64,000 nt of DNA, taken from positions 120,439-184,438 of the forward strand of contig BJHM01000003.1 of assembly GCA_014192625.1 (NCBI GenBank), read 5' to 3'. Origin of the DNA: Planctomycetota bacterium (GTDB taxonomy: Bacteria > Planctomycetota > UBA1135 > UBA2386). The position numbers were made by a program, and so were the translations under genes. Positions 46,641 through 56,046 of this stretch are shown piece after piece. The notes under the pieces were generated by a model. It ran no database searches. It saw only the letters and a list, made by a program, of their open reading frames with translations, and was not told where the DNA came from. The first letter of the stretch is position 1. The number at the start of each line of letters is the position of its first letter.

Positions 46641-46864
46641 CATCACGACAACAGCGGGCCAAACTACGGCTTTTATTGGTTTGCCCCACTCTGCAGAGCA
46701 GGGGGCCTGCCAAGCGCAAAATAGAAAAGCTGCTCACAACTGCCAAGCGCTTCTCCTCTAACAGCCGACAGTTGACCGATACAACTGCTGGCGAATACTG
46801 CCGCACAGACGCACCGATTTTGCCAAACACACAACTGCCACGCGACGACCAAAAGGCGACGAAC

Positions 46865-48343
46865 TTGCGCCAGATTTTCTGGCTCAACTTCATGCTGTTG
46901 GTCGGCCTACTGATGGCGACCTTCGTGGTGATCCTGATTTACTCCTGTGCGATGCAAGACGACGTTCGGAGCCTTAACAGATTGGCGCCAACACGCATGC
47001 TTGCAGGCACCTTGCGCGACGAGTTGCTGCTCTTCCAATCCATGGCACCGCAAATAGGCCAGCAGACTGGCAGCCAAGAAAACAAACTCATCGGAATTGC
47101 TAAGGAGCATTTCGCTCTCGCGCAGGCTGCTCTGCAGCAGCTCGATCCAGAAATTCTGGCGCATGAATTAGCTGAAGTGGGCAATTTCTCCGGCTCAGAG
47201 CTCCTCCTCCTGATCCAAAAGCGGATACAGCTGATAAAGTTAGAGGTCGAAGCCCCTAATTTTGCTGTGACCCTGCCAACCGTCACAATTGCGATCACTG
47301 ATATCAAATCGCTGATCGATGGCCTCGACTTGAATGACCATCTGTTGAACGCTCAGCTGCAAGCTCTTGCAGAGGGAATCTTCCTGCTGGTCATCTTGTT
47401 GTTCAGCGCCATCGGCATGACCCTGTCCTGGCATGCGTACAGCTTCCGCATGCGTGTGCTGAGGCCTCTCGACCAGCTGATCCGCAGGGCACGTCAAATC
47501 GGCGACGGCCAGTACGATGTCGTCACCCCAACGGAACACAAGTACGAGCTAGGCACGCTTTCGATGACTCTGGAGAGCATGGCCCGCCACATTCGCGCGC
47601 ATCAGCTAGAACTGGAAGAACGCGTCGCGCAACGCTCGCGCGAACTACTCCGTACTGCCCGGCTCGCCGACCTTGGGACGCTGGCCGCTGGCGTAGCCCA
47701 CGAGATCAACAACCCGCTCGCCGCCATTGCCACTTGCGCTGAGGGCCTGTTGCGCGATCGGAGATTGGGCAAGGTGACCGACAACGATCGCCTCCGTGAT
47801 TACCTCGAGATCATCGGTAAGGAAGCGATGCGCGCACGCGACACAACTGCGCGCCTCTTGGCGTTCGCTCGCCCAGAATCTGGCCGCCGCGAGCCGGTCT
47901 GGCTTTTGCACGAATGCCGCAGTGTAGCGACCATGCTCGACCACTCGGCACGCAGGCTGGGAGTCAGCATCCGTATCGACAGCTTGGGTGTCGATCAACC
48001 GGTGTTGGGCGATGCCACCGACTTGCGACAGGTGATCTTCAACTTGCTGAAGAATGCACTCGACGCGAGCCCGACCAACAGCCATGTCGATGTCGAGATT
48101 TCTGAGCACGATGATTGCATGCGCATCGCGGTCTGCGACCAGGGATTTGGCGTTGACCAGAGCATCGGCGACCGCATCTTCGAGCCATTTGTCACGACCA
48201 AGAGTCCTGGTTCAGGAACCGGCCTAGGACTCGCTATCAGTCACCGCATCGTGACCGATCACGGCGGCAATCTGCGGGCAACCAACCGGCCCCAAGGTGG
48301 TGCGCTCTTTGCTGTCGAGCTGCCACGATTCCGCAGCAGTTGA
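46865..48343 (+). CDS. membrane-bound sensor histidine kinase
   Basis: 492 residues from the TTG at 46865, chosen for an AAAGG eight bases upstream and because it leads straight into TM1 (FMLLVGLLMATFVVILIYS). A mostly helical periplasmic segment (residues 30-170) is followed by TM2 (171-191), a HAMP domain (RPLDQLIRRARQIGDGQYDV), a coiled coil and the kinase core: His279 in GVAHEINNPLAAI, N box NLLKNALDA, DQGFGV, GTGLGLAIS. No cognate regulator adjoins it; the NtrC-like protein at 43.4 kb is a possible partner. The longer frame overlaps the YrdC gene and is rejected. Confidence 0.88.
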   Translation: MRQIFWLNFMLLVGLLMATFVVILIYSCAMQDDVRSLNRLAPTRMLAGTLRDELLLFQSMAPQIGQQTGSQENKLIGIAKEHFALAQAALQQLDPEILAHELAEVGNFSGSELLLLIQKRIQLIKLEVEAPNFAVTLPTVTIAITDIKSLIDGLDLNDHLLNAQLQALAEGIFLLVILLFSAIGMTLSWHAYSFRMRVLRPLDQLIRRARQIGDGQYDVVTPTEHKYELGTLSMTLESMARHIRAHQLELEERVAQRSRELLRTARLADLGTLAAGVAHEINNPLAAIATCAEGLLRDRRLGKVTDNDRLRDYLEIIGKEAMRARDTTARLLAFARPESGRREPVWLLHECRSVATMLDHSARRLGVSIRIDSLGVDQPVLGDATDLRQVIFNLLKNALDASPTNSHVDVEISEHDDCMRIAVCDQGFGVDQSIGDRIFEPFVTTKSPGSGTGLGLAISHRIVTDHGGNLRATNRPQGGALFAVELPRFRSS

Positions 48344-48354
48344 CGGCTGCTACA

Positions 48355-49983
48355 TCATTCGCGCGACATCAATATGCGCGAGTCAGGGTCGACCTTCGGC
48401 GTAACATCGCCGACCGCCAATTCGCCAACACCCTTCGGCATCAGCACGCGCACTCGCCGGTCTGCCAACTGGACTTCTACTGGCAGATCGAAAGGCAATG
48501 AGTTGGGCGTGAGCCAGCGCAGGGTGAGCTTGCCGCCGGTCACCGAGTGCTCGAGCATCGGCAGTTTCGGTTGACGCACGTAGACCTCGAAAAACCAGCC
48601 GAGGTCTTGGCCAGCAATTTCGCTACACAGCCGAACGTAGTCCTCAGTCTCCACCATCCGACATTGCGAGCCATCCGTAGCCTTCAGCGCAGCTGCCGTG
48701 GGATAGCAGAAGCGGCGCAGCGATTCGAAGAACTGCGCGTCGCCCATCTGCCAGCGCAGGGTGTGCAGCACCCAGCAGCCCTTGAAGTAGATATCGTTGC
48801 TGCCGCCATTGGCGAAGTAGATCTGGTGGCTGTCCATGGACTCGCGCGGCGCAATCGCAATCTGGTTTACGAAGTGCGCGTTCTTGCGCATTTCAATCTC
48901 GTAAGCCTTCGCCCCCTGCCGCTTCTCGAGGTAGAGCGGCTGCATGTAGGTGCCAAAACTTTCGTGCAGCCACATGTCCCGCCAATCACTGCAGGTGATG
49001 AGGTTGCCAAACCATTCGTGGCTCAGTTCATGGTTGTGCAGCCAGTCGTAGCGCATGTCCTTGTAGCCGTTGCCATAGGCGATGATCGTCTGGTGCTCCA
49101 TGCCGAGATGTGGTGTCTCGACAACGCCATACTTCTCACTGCGAAATGGATACGGGCCGAGCAACTCCTCAAAGACGCGCACATGGTCCAGAAACTGCGG
49201 CAGGATCTTCCGCGCCTTGGCCGCATTTTGTGGCAGCGCAAAAAACTGCACCGGCACCTTGGTGCCATCAATGCTCTCGTAGGTATCAGTGACGATTTCG
49301 TAGGGGCCGATGTTGAGCGCGATGCTGTAGTTGCTGATCGGCGCGGCTGCATGCCAGTGGCAGGTGTGACGACCATCCGCTTGCGGCTCATCTTTTTGCA
49401 ACGTGCCGTTGCTCGCAACGAGGAGGCCTTTTGGCACTGTAAAGTGCAGGTCAAAGGTAGCGGGCTTGTCACTCGGATGGTCCTTGCAAGGCCACCACAG
49501 GTCCGCACCTTCACCTTGGCACGTGGTGGCAATCCATGGCTTGCCGTCCTTTGTCTGCTGCCAAGTGAAGCCGCCAGTCCAGGGCGGGTTGGCCGCTACA
49601 CGCGGCACGCCACCATAGGTCACCGCGACAATGAAGTTCTCATCCTTGGCCGGTGCAAGCGCAGGCGTGATGAAGATGCGACCCGCAAGGTGTTCATACT
49701 TTGCCTGCGCAGAATCGACGCTGACGTCGCGCACTATTAGCGCCCCGTCGAGGTCGAGTGCGATTCGCGCGCAATCGCCGATCGCCCGCGCCGTCATCCT
49801 GAGCACGCCGTCAATACTTTTCTGCACGGGATCAATGCTGAGCGACAGGTCGTAGTGGCAAACGTCGTAGCAAGCCTGCTCCTTGATCAATACGCCGCCG
49901 GAAGCATTGGGCTTTGCGTCCTGCGCATCGGCAAGGGCCATCAAAAAAGCAACCGACAGGACAGCGCGCAGTTGGTTCGTCAC
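48355..49983 (-). CDS. exported M1 family aminopeptidase
   Basis: 542 residues with a signal peptide (MTNQLRAVLSVAFLMALADA). The beta-sandwich N-terminal domain contains AANPPWTGGFTWQQTKDG and WWPCKDHPSDKPATFD. The catalytic domain has GMEHQTI, and HELSHEWFGNL followed by WLHESFGTY for zinc binding. It lacks the long C-terminal helical domain of PepN and ends in a beta sandwich (residues 455-540). Distinct from the LTA4H-like enzyme at the start of the window; here export to the periplasm for peptide breakdown is likely. Convergent with the sensor kinase, 11 bp apart. Confidence 0.93.
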   Translation of the reverse strand: MTNQLRAVLSVAFLMALADAQDAKPNASGGVLIKEQACYDVCHYDLSLSIDPVQKSIDGVLRMTARAIGDCARIALDLDGALIVRDVSVDSAQAKYEHLAGRIFITPALAPAKDENFIVAVTYGGVPRVAANPPWTGGFTWQQTKDGKPWIATTCQGEGADLWWPCKDHPSDKPATFDLHFTVPKGLLVASNGTLQKDEPQADGRHTCHWHAAAPISNYSIALNIGPYEIVTDTYESIDGTKVPVQFFALPQNAAKARKILPQFLDHVRVFEELLGPYPFRSEKYGVVETPHLGMEHQTIIAYGNGYKDMRYDWLHNHELSHEWFGNLITCSDWRDMWLHESFGTYMQPLYLEKRQGAKAYEIEMRKNAHFVNQIAIAPRESMDSHQIYFANGGSNDIYFKGCWVLHTLRWQMGDAQFFESLRRFCYPTAAALKATDGSQCRMVETEDYVRLCSEIAGQDLGWFFEVYVRQPKLPMLEHSVTGGKLTLRWLTPNSLPFDLPVEVQLADRRVRVLMPKGVGELAVGDVTPKVDPDSRILMSRE

Positions 49984-50015
49984 GCCCAGATTCTGCCCGC
50001 GGAGAGCAGTTCTGC

Positions 50016-51017
50016 CTACCGGTAGCCGTCGCTTCCTTGCGCTGCGCCACTGGCGACGATGCGCTGCAGTTTTTCATACGGCAGATTGCCGCCGCAGATC
50101 AACACGCATGCACGCCTGGCACGAAGTTCGAGGTCTGCCTGGCAGCAAGCGATCGCTACCGCGGCCGCGCCCTCGACGAGCAAGTGCTGTTGCGCCAGTG
50201 CGCCGCGCAGCGCCGCCTCAATCGCCGCTTCATCACACTGCAGCCAGCGATCGACGAGCTGCTCGCAAAGCGGCAACGTGATCGCCCCAGGTTCAACGCC
50301 ACCGTGAGTGCTGTCCGACCAAGTTTCACCACACGTCACATCGACAATCCGCCCCATTCGCACGCACTCTTCCATGGCCGGCGACTGCGACGGCGAACAG
50401 GCAACCCATTCGACCTCCGGCCGCACACGCTTGCCGTAGCCAGCCATGCCACTCAGCAGGCCGCCACCGCCCATCGCCACGTAGACCACTTCAACTTCGG
50501 GCCACTGTCGCAGCAGTTCCTCGGCGATCGTGCCTTGGCCAGCAACCACCAGCGGGTCGTTGTAGGGCGAGATGTAGGGCCTGCCACTCTGCTCCGCTTC
50601 ACTGCGCGCGCGCCCTTCGGTGTCGACGCAGTCGTTGCCAAACACCACCACCAAAGCGCCGCTGTGCGCGATCGCTTGGCGTTTTTGCAACGGCGTCGTC
50701 TCGGGAACGAACACCTGCGCTTGGCAGCCGAGCAACTGCGCTGCGTTTGCGACCCCGAGCCCGTGGTTGCCCGAGGAGGCCGCGACGACACCGCGCGAAC
50801 GTTCGGCAGGTGACAGGCACAGCATCCTGTTCAATGCGCCGCGCGCCTTGAACGAACCGGTGACCTGCACATTTTCGAGCTTGTAACGAACCTCTGCGCC
50901 GACTGCGCGCGACAGCGATAAGGCCCCCACTAGCGGCGTCTCGATCAGCATGCCGCGCAGTCGCGCCGCCGCCGCGACCACTTCGCCATGCACATCAAAC
51001 GGCAGCGTCCGATTCAT
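50016..51017 (-). CDS. PLP-dependent threonine/serine dehydratase-like enzyme
   Basis: 333 residues, fold type II PLP enzyme. The cofactor lysine is Lys57 in VTGSFKARGA; other motifs are SSGNHGLGVANAAQLLG and the phosphate-binding GGGGLLSG. There is no C-terminal ACT domain, so it is a catabolic or short threonine ammonia-lyase, or a relative such as the EutB dehydratase of hydroxyectoine use; substrate cannot be fixed. The ATG at 51017 (MNRTLPFDVH) is preferred; the extra 40 residues of the long frame overlap the gap to the next gene. Confidence 0.9.
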   Translation of the reverse strand: MNRTLPFDVHGEVVAAAARLRGMLIETPLVGALSLSRAVGAEVRYKLENVQVTGSFKARGALNRMLCLSPAERSRGVVAASSGNHGLGVANAAQLLGCQAQVFVPETTPLQKRQAIAHSGALVVVFGNDCVDTEGRARSEAEQSGRPYISPYNDPLVVAGQGTIAEELLRQWPEVEVVYVAMGGGGLLSGMAGYGKRVRPEVEWVACSPSQSPAMEECVRMGRIVDVTCGETWSDSTHGGVEPGAITLPLCEQLVDRWLQCDEAAIEAALRGALAQQHLLVEGAAAVAIACCQADLELRARRACVLICGGNLPYEKLQRIVASGAAQGSDGYR

Positions 51018-51093
51018 TTCTGCAGTCCGCGCACCTTGACTTGCCGGCCGATCTTGATCGCACGCGCGACCGCTAACAGAAAAACCATGAGAG

Positions 51094-52278
51094 TCACTTC
51101 GGCTCCTTTGGCTGACTCTGCTGCTGCTGTTGACCAAAGGGGTCGCCGATCATCGGGTCGAGTTGCAGTGCCGCGTCTTTTGGCAGCGTGAAGCGCGCAC
51201 CAGACCATGTGACGGAGCCAGACGTTGGCGCGAGCCAGCGTCGCATCGGCCCAACTTGTTCGGCGCGCAGGCCATCCTCTACCAATGAGTTGGGCAACGA
51301 TTGCTGCGCTTTTGCCATCAGGAACGTGATGCGGTGGCCCGGTTCGATCTGCACTTCACCGGCACCCGACAACCAACGCACCGGCCGGTCGCCGCTATTG
51401 AAGATCATGCCGCGGCCATTTTGTTCAAAAGGTCCAGCTTCGCGATCGAGGTAGACCTCGGTCGGCAACGCACTACCACTTTTCACCGAAGGCGCGGCAG
51501 TGGTCGCGGCAGTGGTCGCGTCAGTGGTCGCGTCCGGCGGCAACGTGTGCAGCACCGAACCATCCGGCAACGCGCAGTAAACAGGCTTGCCAGAAGCCGA
51601 AATATGGAGTCGGGTAAACGAGGCAACCGTGCAGTGCACTTCCGCCTCCGTCAGCGAGTCCACCGTGACTTCAATCGGTCCAAAGGTCTGCAAGCGACCG
51701 CCGCCGTGAAACATCAGCATGAACTCGCCCGTCATCGCCACCCTGATCTGGTCGCCCGCCGACAGCGCGCGCGTCGCGTCCCAGTGATAGAGCGGCACGA
51801 ACGCATCCTCACCCTGCTGCTTGATCCACACCCGATCGGCCTGACGCAGGAGCACTGCCTTGTCGGCGGTGTATTGCACTACAGGCCCATCCTTCGCTTG
51901 CACCCAGGACGGCCAGCCTGCTTGCACCGGCAAGGCACTGGGCAACGGCCCGCCACCAAGCGCTGGCGCCTGCCTCCAGCCGGGCGGTGCCGGATACCCA
52001 CCATAGCCACCAAGGTTGGGTGGGAACGAAGGGAAGCCCTGCTGGTTGGGCTTGATCCACTTACTAGACAGATTGTCCGGGTCGCGATTTTGTTCAAAGG
52101 TCGGCAACACAATCCCGGGGTTTGGCACCGGTCCCTGGTTGTAGCCTTGTTGCTGTTGCTGTTGCTGTTGCTGCGAGTTTGACCACGGAAACTGCGCGCA
52201 TAGCGGCGTGATTGCCAATGCAAACGCGAGCAGCGCAGGCCTAAGGACTTGGGGTTCCGACTGCATGGGGAGTTTCAC
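51094..52278 (-). CDS. secreted Q-rich protein of unknown function
   Basis: 394 residues (390 if the ATG at 52266 is used). A signal peptide (ALLAFALAITPLCAQ) is followed by a glutamine run, a Pro/Gly-rich linker and a C-terminal region of beta character (VQYTADKAVLLRQADRVWIKQQGEDAFVPLYHW...GDQIRVAMTGEFMLMFHGGGRLQTFG). The latter resembles FecR-like or sensory beta domains only vaguely. A 12-bp DNA repeat (51497-51532) encodes an ATTxATTA tract. The C-terminus is again glutamine rich. No function assigned. Confidence 0.7.
   Translation of the reverse strand: MKLPMQSEPQVLRPALLAFALAITPLCAQFPWSNSQQQQQQQQQGYNQGPVPNPGIVLPTFEQNRDPDNLSSKWIKPNQQGFPSFPPNLGGYGGYPAPPGWRQAPALGGGPLPSALPVQAGWPSWVQAKDGPVVQYTADKAVLLRQADRVWIKQQGEDAFVPLYHWDATRALSAGDQIRVAMTGEFMLMFHGGGRLQTFGPIEVTVDSLTEAEVHCTVASFTRLHISASGKPVYCALPDGSVLHTLPPDATTDATTAATTAAPSVKSGSALPTEVYLDREAGPFEQNGRGMIFNSGDRPVRWLSGAGEVQIEPGHRITFLMAKAQQSLPNSLVEDGLRAEQVGPMRRWLAPTSGSVTWSGARFTLPKDAALQLDPMIGDPFGQQQQQSQPKEPK
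51497..51532. repeat. 12-bp tandem repeat inside the Q-rich protein gene
   Basis: Three copies of (g/t)cagtggtcgcg, in frame, encoding a Thr/Ala repeat in a linker. Confidence 0.9.
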
Positions 52279-52861
52279 GAACTAATGATCGGCAGGAACA
52301 AGGACTCGTATCGATCTAAGAATTTGGCCGGCGGCGTTTTTCTGGTGACGACCGCATCGCTCAGCGGCACGCCCACCACTTCGCCGACCTGCAGGCCTGC
52401 CGATGTATCCGAACCGGCGCGCAATCACCAGACGCGCGGCACGAGTGGCCCAAAGCAATGCGAAAATGCGGCAAACGGCGATCGATCGACAAGCCCGCTG
52501 CAGATGCCAAAGCACCACCGAAAGCGACTCGAGAGCAAGCTGCCGATGGTGCTTTTTTGCCACCAAATCGCCAATGCCACCGGTCCGATCCTCGCCGGAT
52601 TCGCCTTTATCAATCGTCGACCGGCACTGGTCGGCCAAAAACGCGCGCGCAAAAAGCGCGGGCTTTGTTCACCAAGGGGAATCTAGGCACGCGGCGCCGT
52701 GCGCCATTCTGGATCCGTGCTTTGACATGCGCTGGCCGCTCGCTCATCAAAATCGCCGCCGCACCATTGGCGCATCCGGCACAGACGGTGAAAAAGCCAA
52801 CGTGACGGCAACTGCATTCGACCAAAATCACCCGGCCGCGCGAAGCCGTGGTGTGCCAAGG
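52279..52861. other. intergenic, no gene recognised, orphan terminator inside
   Basis: About 580 bp between the Q-rich protein gene and the broken nuoA-like gene (both minus strand). Small open frames have no recognisable character. It contains one strong plus-strand terminator-like hairpin (52509-52558). Confidence 0.45.
52509..52558 (+). terminator. orphan plus-strand intrinsic terminator
   Basis: AAAGCACCA (52509-52517) and TGGTGCTTT (52547-52555) form a 9-bp stem with a 29-nt loop, ending in TTTTTT (52553-52558). No plus-strand gene precedes it within several kilobases, so it may end a small RNA or an unrecognised short gene. Confidence 0.55.
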
Positions 52862-53490
52862 CTAGTCCATGGTGCGGGTCGCAACTTCGACGGCTGCAAG
52901 GCGGCCATGCGTGCAATCGGTCACAGACAGGCCCTTGTCGGTCGGCTTTTGCCCGCCAAAGTCGGGCAACTGGGATTTGCCGAACAAGCGGTCGGCCGCT
53001 GCTAGCTGTTCTGCGCCGATCGTCACCAACGCGTCGAGCTGCTGGTCAAAAACAGTCGTCCGCAGCTGAGGTGGCTTTGGTAGCTCGCGATCAGGGTGGT
53101 TGGCTGGATTTTCACTGCTGCAAACAAGCAGCGTGCCGCTAGGCATTCGCAACTGCTGCAAGTTGATGTCCGGCAGAACAGAGGTGCGATCCTTTCGGCT
53201 GCCGCGACTGCCAGCGCGGAACAAACGCCACTGCGCGCCCGCTTGCCGCCGGCGGCCAAAACCACCGCCCTTCCCCATGGCAAGCCACTCTAGGCAGCGT
53301 GGCAGGATCGGCCACAGCAGCGCCAATTCGACGTCGAAGATCAAGCACGCGAGCGCCACCGTCGTGAACCGGTTGTTGAACCTGAACCACTCCGAACCGA
53401 CCGGCTCCTCGCCGCACGGTCGCCGCATTGAGGCTTGGGCACATCACCGCCAAAGGACAGCGCAGACAGGCGCCGCCTTGCGTTCTTCAT
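52862..53490 (-). pseudogene. frameshifted nuoA-like gene
   Basis: The start ATG at 53490 overlaps the previous stop by 4 nt and gives MKNARRRLSALSFGGDVPKPQCG, then shifts frame. The open 188-residue continuation carries the NuoA (NADH dehydrogenase subunit A) signature CGEEPVGSEWFRFNNRF followed by a TM2-like helix (VALACLIFDVELALLWPI). The shift point is an 8-bp direct repeat TCGCCGCA at 53409-53416 and 53420-53427; removing one 11-bp copy restores VPKPQCGEEPVG. The first and third helices of NuoA are absent, and the C-terminal 125 residues are unrecognised. It is probably a broken or remodelled subunit; whether the open part is translated is unknown. Confidence 0.55.
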
Positions 53491-54167
53491 GCCTCGCGCC
53501 CTTTGCCTTCGTCCTCGGGCTCAATCGGATACTGCGGCCCGGTAAACGGCAGCACTTCTGCCACGGGCGCGGGAGTTTCGCCGAGCTTGCCATGAAAGCC
53601 AGCGAACACCAATTCGAACGTGACGGCAGTTGCCTTTGGCAACCGGACCATCGCCTCGAAGCGCTCGCGCAGTGCCTGCCGCAGAAGTTCGCCGACCGCC
53701 AGATTGGCGGCACCTTCGGGGCAATGAAACCAGCAGCGAATGTGCACGCTGCGATCTTTGCTCTGCGTCAAGCAAACCCGCACCCTGGTCACATTGGGCA
53801 CGCCTTCACCAGCGTGCCGCAGGCTGAGCAAGAGCGCGTCACGCGCGACCCGCACTTGACCACCGCCGCCGGCGAGCCGCGCAGCACCAAAATCCACACC
53901 GCTGCTAAAGACACTACTATCGGGGTCGCTGTCGATGTACTGCGAGTTTGGGTTTGGCGCGCGCCGCAGAAGCCACAACAAGTTGCCGAGCAGGAGTAGC
54001 ACAGCAGCGGCAAACCCAGGCCATTTTAGGCCAGTGGCTTCCACGTCGAGGCCAGGCACTGGCGGGCGCAAGGTTGCGATTATAACGAGCAACGCTGCCG
54101 CAATCGCCACGACTAAATTCGCCACCAGCAAAAGGCGACGGCCGACGCGGCGAAGGAAGTTGCCCAT
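53487..54167 (-). CDS. AmaP/Asp23-like membrane protein
   Basis: 226 residues. Two membrane helices (RLLLVANLVVAIAAALLVIIATL and WPGFAAAVLLLLGNLLWLL) are followed by a domain with the Asp23/AmaP layout: GQVRVARDALLLSLRHAGEGVPNVTRVRVCLTQ, VHIRCWFHC, LRQALRERFEAMVRLPKATAVTFELVFAG. The tail is acidic and ends in EDEGKGREA. In Bacillus the Asp23-family gene yqhY lies directly after accBC, which supports this reading. The role may be envelope stress or regulation of acyl-lipid supply. Six bases after accC. Confidence 0.55.
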   Translation of the reverse strand: MGNFLRRVGRRLLLVANLVVAIAAALLVIIATLRPPVPGLDVEATGLKWPGFAAAVLLLLGNLLWLLRRAPNPNSQYIDSDPDSSVFSSGVDFGAARLAGGGGQVRVARDALLLSLRHAGEGVPNVTRVRVCLTQSKDRSVHIRCWFHCPEGAANLAVGELLRQALRERFEAMVRLPKATAVTFELVFAGFHGKLGETPAPVAEVLPFTGPQYPIEPEDEGKGREA

Positions 54168-54173
54168 GCGAAA

Positions 54174-55520
54174 CTAGCGCGGCGTGAAGTAGCGGTCGAT
54201 GAAGCCCGTATCGATATCGCCAGCAGCAAAGTCGCTGTGATCGAGGATCCGCAAAAACAGCCCCACCGTCGTCGTGATGCCCTGCAGAGTGAGTTCTTGC
54301 AGCGCACGGCGCGCCGTCTCGATCACCAGCTTGCGGTTGGGCCGATGGATGATCAGCTTGCCAACCATGGAGTCATAGTGCGGCGGCACCGTGTAGCCCT
54401 GATACACGTGACTATCCCAGCGCACGCCCGGCCCCGCCGGCGCTACGAACGTATGAATCTTGCCGGGGCTCGGCTTGAAGCCGCGCTCAGGGTCTTCCGC
54501 GTTGATGCGAAACTCCATCGCGTGCCCCCTGAGCTGCACGTCTTCCTGCCGCACCGACAGTCGCTCACCATTGGCGATCTGGATCATCTCGCGGATCAAA
54601 TCGACCCCCGTCACCATCTCGGTGACCGGGTGCTCAACCTGAATGCGCGAGTTGATTTCGATGAAGTAGAAGTTCTTGTCCTTATCGAGCAAAAACTCGA
54701 CCGTGCCAGCGGAGTAGTAGTTGGCCGCCTTCGCGAGCCGGATCGCCGCTTCGCCCATCTTGGCGCGAGTCTCAGGATCGAGCACCGGACACGGGCTCTC
54801 TTCCAGCAACTTCTGATGGCGGCGCTGCAACGAGCAATCGCGCTCGCCAAAGTGCACCACGTTGCCGTGCTGGTCGCCGACAATCTGGATCTCGACGTGG
54901 CGCGGCTTCTCGATGTATTTTTCGAGGTAGACCGTGCCGTTCTTAAAAGCCTTTTCAGCCTCGGCGCGCGCGGCGTGAAAACCGGTCACTAGGCTCGGCT
55001 CATTGTGTGCAACGCGCATCCCGCGGCCACCGCCGCCAGCCGCGGCCTTTACCAACACCGGAAAGCCGATTTGGCGCGCGATCTGAACCGCCTGCTGCTC
55101 GTCCTCGATCGGACCATCGGAGCCGGGCACGGTCGGCACGCCCGACAACTTGGCGAGCTGCTTTGCCGCGACCTTGTCGCCGCACTGCGCAATCGCTTTG
55201 GGTGACGGGCCGATAAACTTGATGTTGCAGCTCTGGCAGACCTCGGCGAAGTGTTCGTTCTCCGACAAGAAGCCGTAGCCCGGATGGATCGCTTCCACAT
55301 CGGTGATCTCGGCCGCGGCGATCAGCGCTGGGATATTGAGATAACTATCTGAACTGGCCGCCGGCCCGATGCAGATCGTCTCGTCGGCATAGCGGAGATG
55401 CAGCAAGTCGCGGTCGGCCTCGGAGTAGCATGCGACCGTCTCAATTCCCATATCCTTGCAGGCCCGCAGGATCCGCAATGCAATCTCACCGCGATTGGCT
55501 ATCAGAATACGTGAAAACAT
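54174..55520 (-). CDS. accC: acetyl-CoA carboxylase biotin carboxylase subunit
   Basis: Carboxylates the biotin on AccB with ATP and bicarbonate, the first step of fatty-acid synthesis. 448 residues, the usual length. It has the N-terminal [25 protein letters not shown], the ATP-grasp glycine loop [12 protein letters not shown], and [14 protein letters not shown]. Complete and without insertions. Seven bases downstream of accB and followed by the AmaP-like gene. Confidence 0.98.
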   Translation of the reverse strand: MFSRILIANRGEIALRILRACKDMGIETVACYSEADRDLLHLRYADETICIGPAASSDSYLNIPALIAAAEITDVEAIHPGYGFLSENEHFAEVCQSCNIKFIGPSPKAIAQCGDKVAAKQLAKLSGVPTVPGSDGPIEDEQQAVQIARQIGFPVLVKAAAGGGGRGMRVAHNEPSLVTGFHAARAEAEKAFKNGTVYLEKYIEKPRHVEIQIVGDQHGNVVHFGERDCSLQRRHQKLLEESPCPVLDPETRAKMGEAAIRLAKAANYYSAGTVEFLLDKDKNFYFIEINSRIQVEHPVTEMVTGVDLIREMIQIANGERLSVRQEDVQLRGHAMEFRINAEDPERGFKPSPGKIHTFVAPAGPGVRWDSHVYQGYTVPPHYDSMVGKLIIHRPNRKLVIETARRALQELTLQGITTTVGLFLRILDHSDFAAGDIDTGFIDRYFTPR

Positions 55521-55527
55521 CGGTGCC

Positions 55528-56046
55528 TCAGCGGATCACGAACAGTGGTTGCCCATACTCGATAGGGTCGCCGTTTTTGACCAGCACCTCGAGGATCTCA
55601 AACTCTCGCTCGGCCTTGATCTCGTTCATCACCTTCATCGCCTCGATGATGCACAACGTCGTTTCAACCGTGACCCGATCGCCTGGCTTGGCGAAGGCTT
55701 CCGCCTCGGGGGAAGTGCCGCGATAAAAGGTGCCAAGCATTGGCGACTTGAAGACCTCGCCCTTGGCTTCGGCGGCAACCGCGGCGACCGGCGCAGACGC
55801 TGCGTATGGATTGCCGACACCGGGCGCCGCCAAGGACGGCATCGCCATCGAAGGCGCGGCGAACATCATCTGCTGCTGCGGTTCGCGCCGACGCACCTTC
55901 CAGCGCGTGCCCTGCTCCTCAACTTCAACCTCAACGATGTCCTTCTCGACCATCAGATCGATCAGGTTCTGCAACTGGCTGAGTCGGGTATCCCCCTGCG
56001 GAGCTGGAGACTTGGCAACAGGCTTTTTGACGGGGCGTTTGGACAT
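55528..56046 (-). CDS. accB: acetyl-CoA carboxylase biotin carboxyl carrier protein
   Basis: Carries biotin between AccC and the carboxyltransferase. 172 residues from the ATG at 56046. The N-terminal helical region ([30 protein letters not shown]) is followed by an Ala/Pro linker and the C-terminal biotinyl domain, with Lys138 in EAMKVMNE as the biotin site. SPMLGTFYR is the usual thumb region. The longer frame to 56124 adds 26 unrelated residues. First gene of the acc operon. Confidence 0.96.
   Translation of the reverse strand: MSKRPVKKPVAKSPAPQGDTRLSQLQNLIDLMVEKDIVEVEVEEQGTRWKVRRREPQQQMMFAAPSMAMPSLAAPGVGNPYAASAPVAAVAAEAKGEVFKSPMLGTFYRGTSPEAEAFAKPGDRVTVETTLCIIEAMKVMNEIKAEREFEILEVLVKNGDPIEYGQPLFVIR

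Noticed and set aside
53100..53999. Plus-strand 299-residue frame
   Set aside because: It is antisense to the nuoA-like and AmaP-like genes, and its composition is that of a shadow frame.
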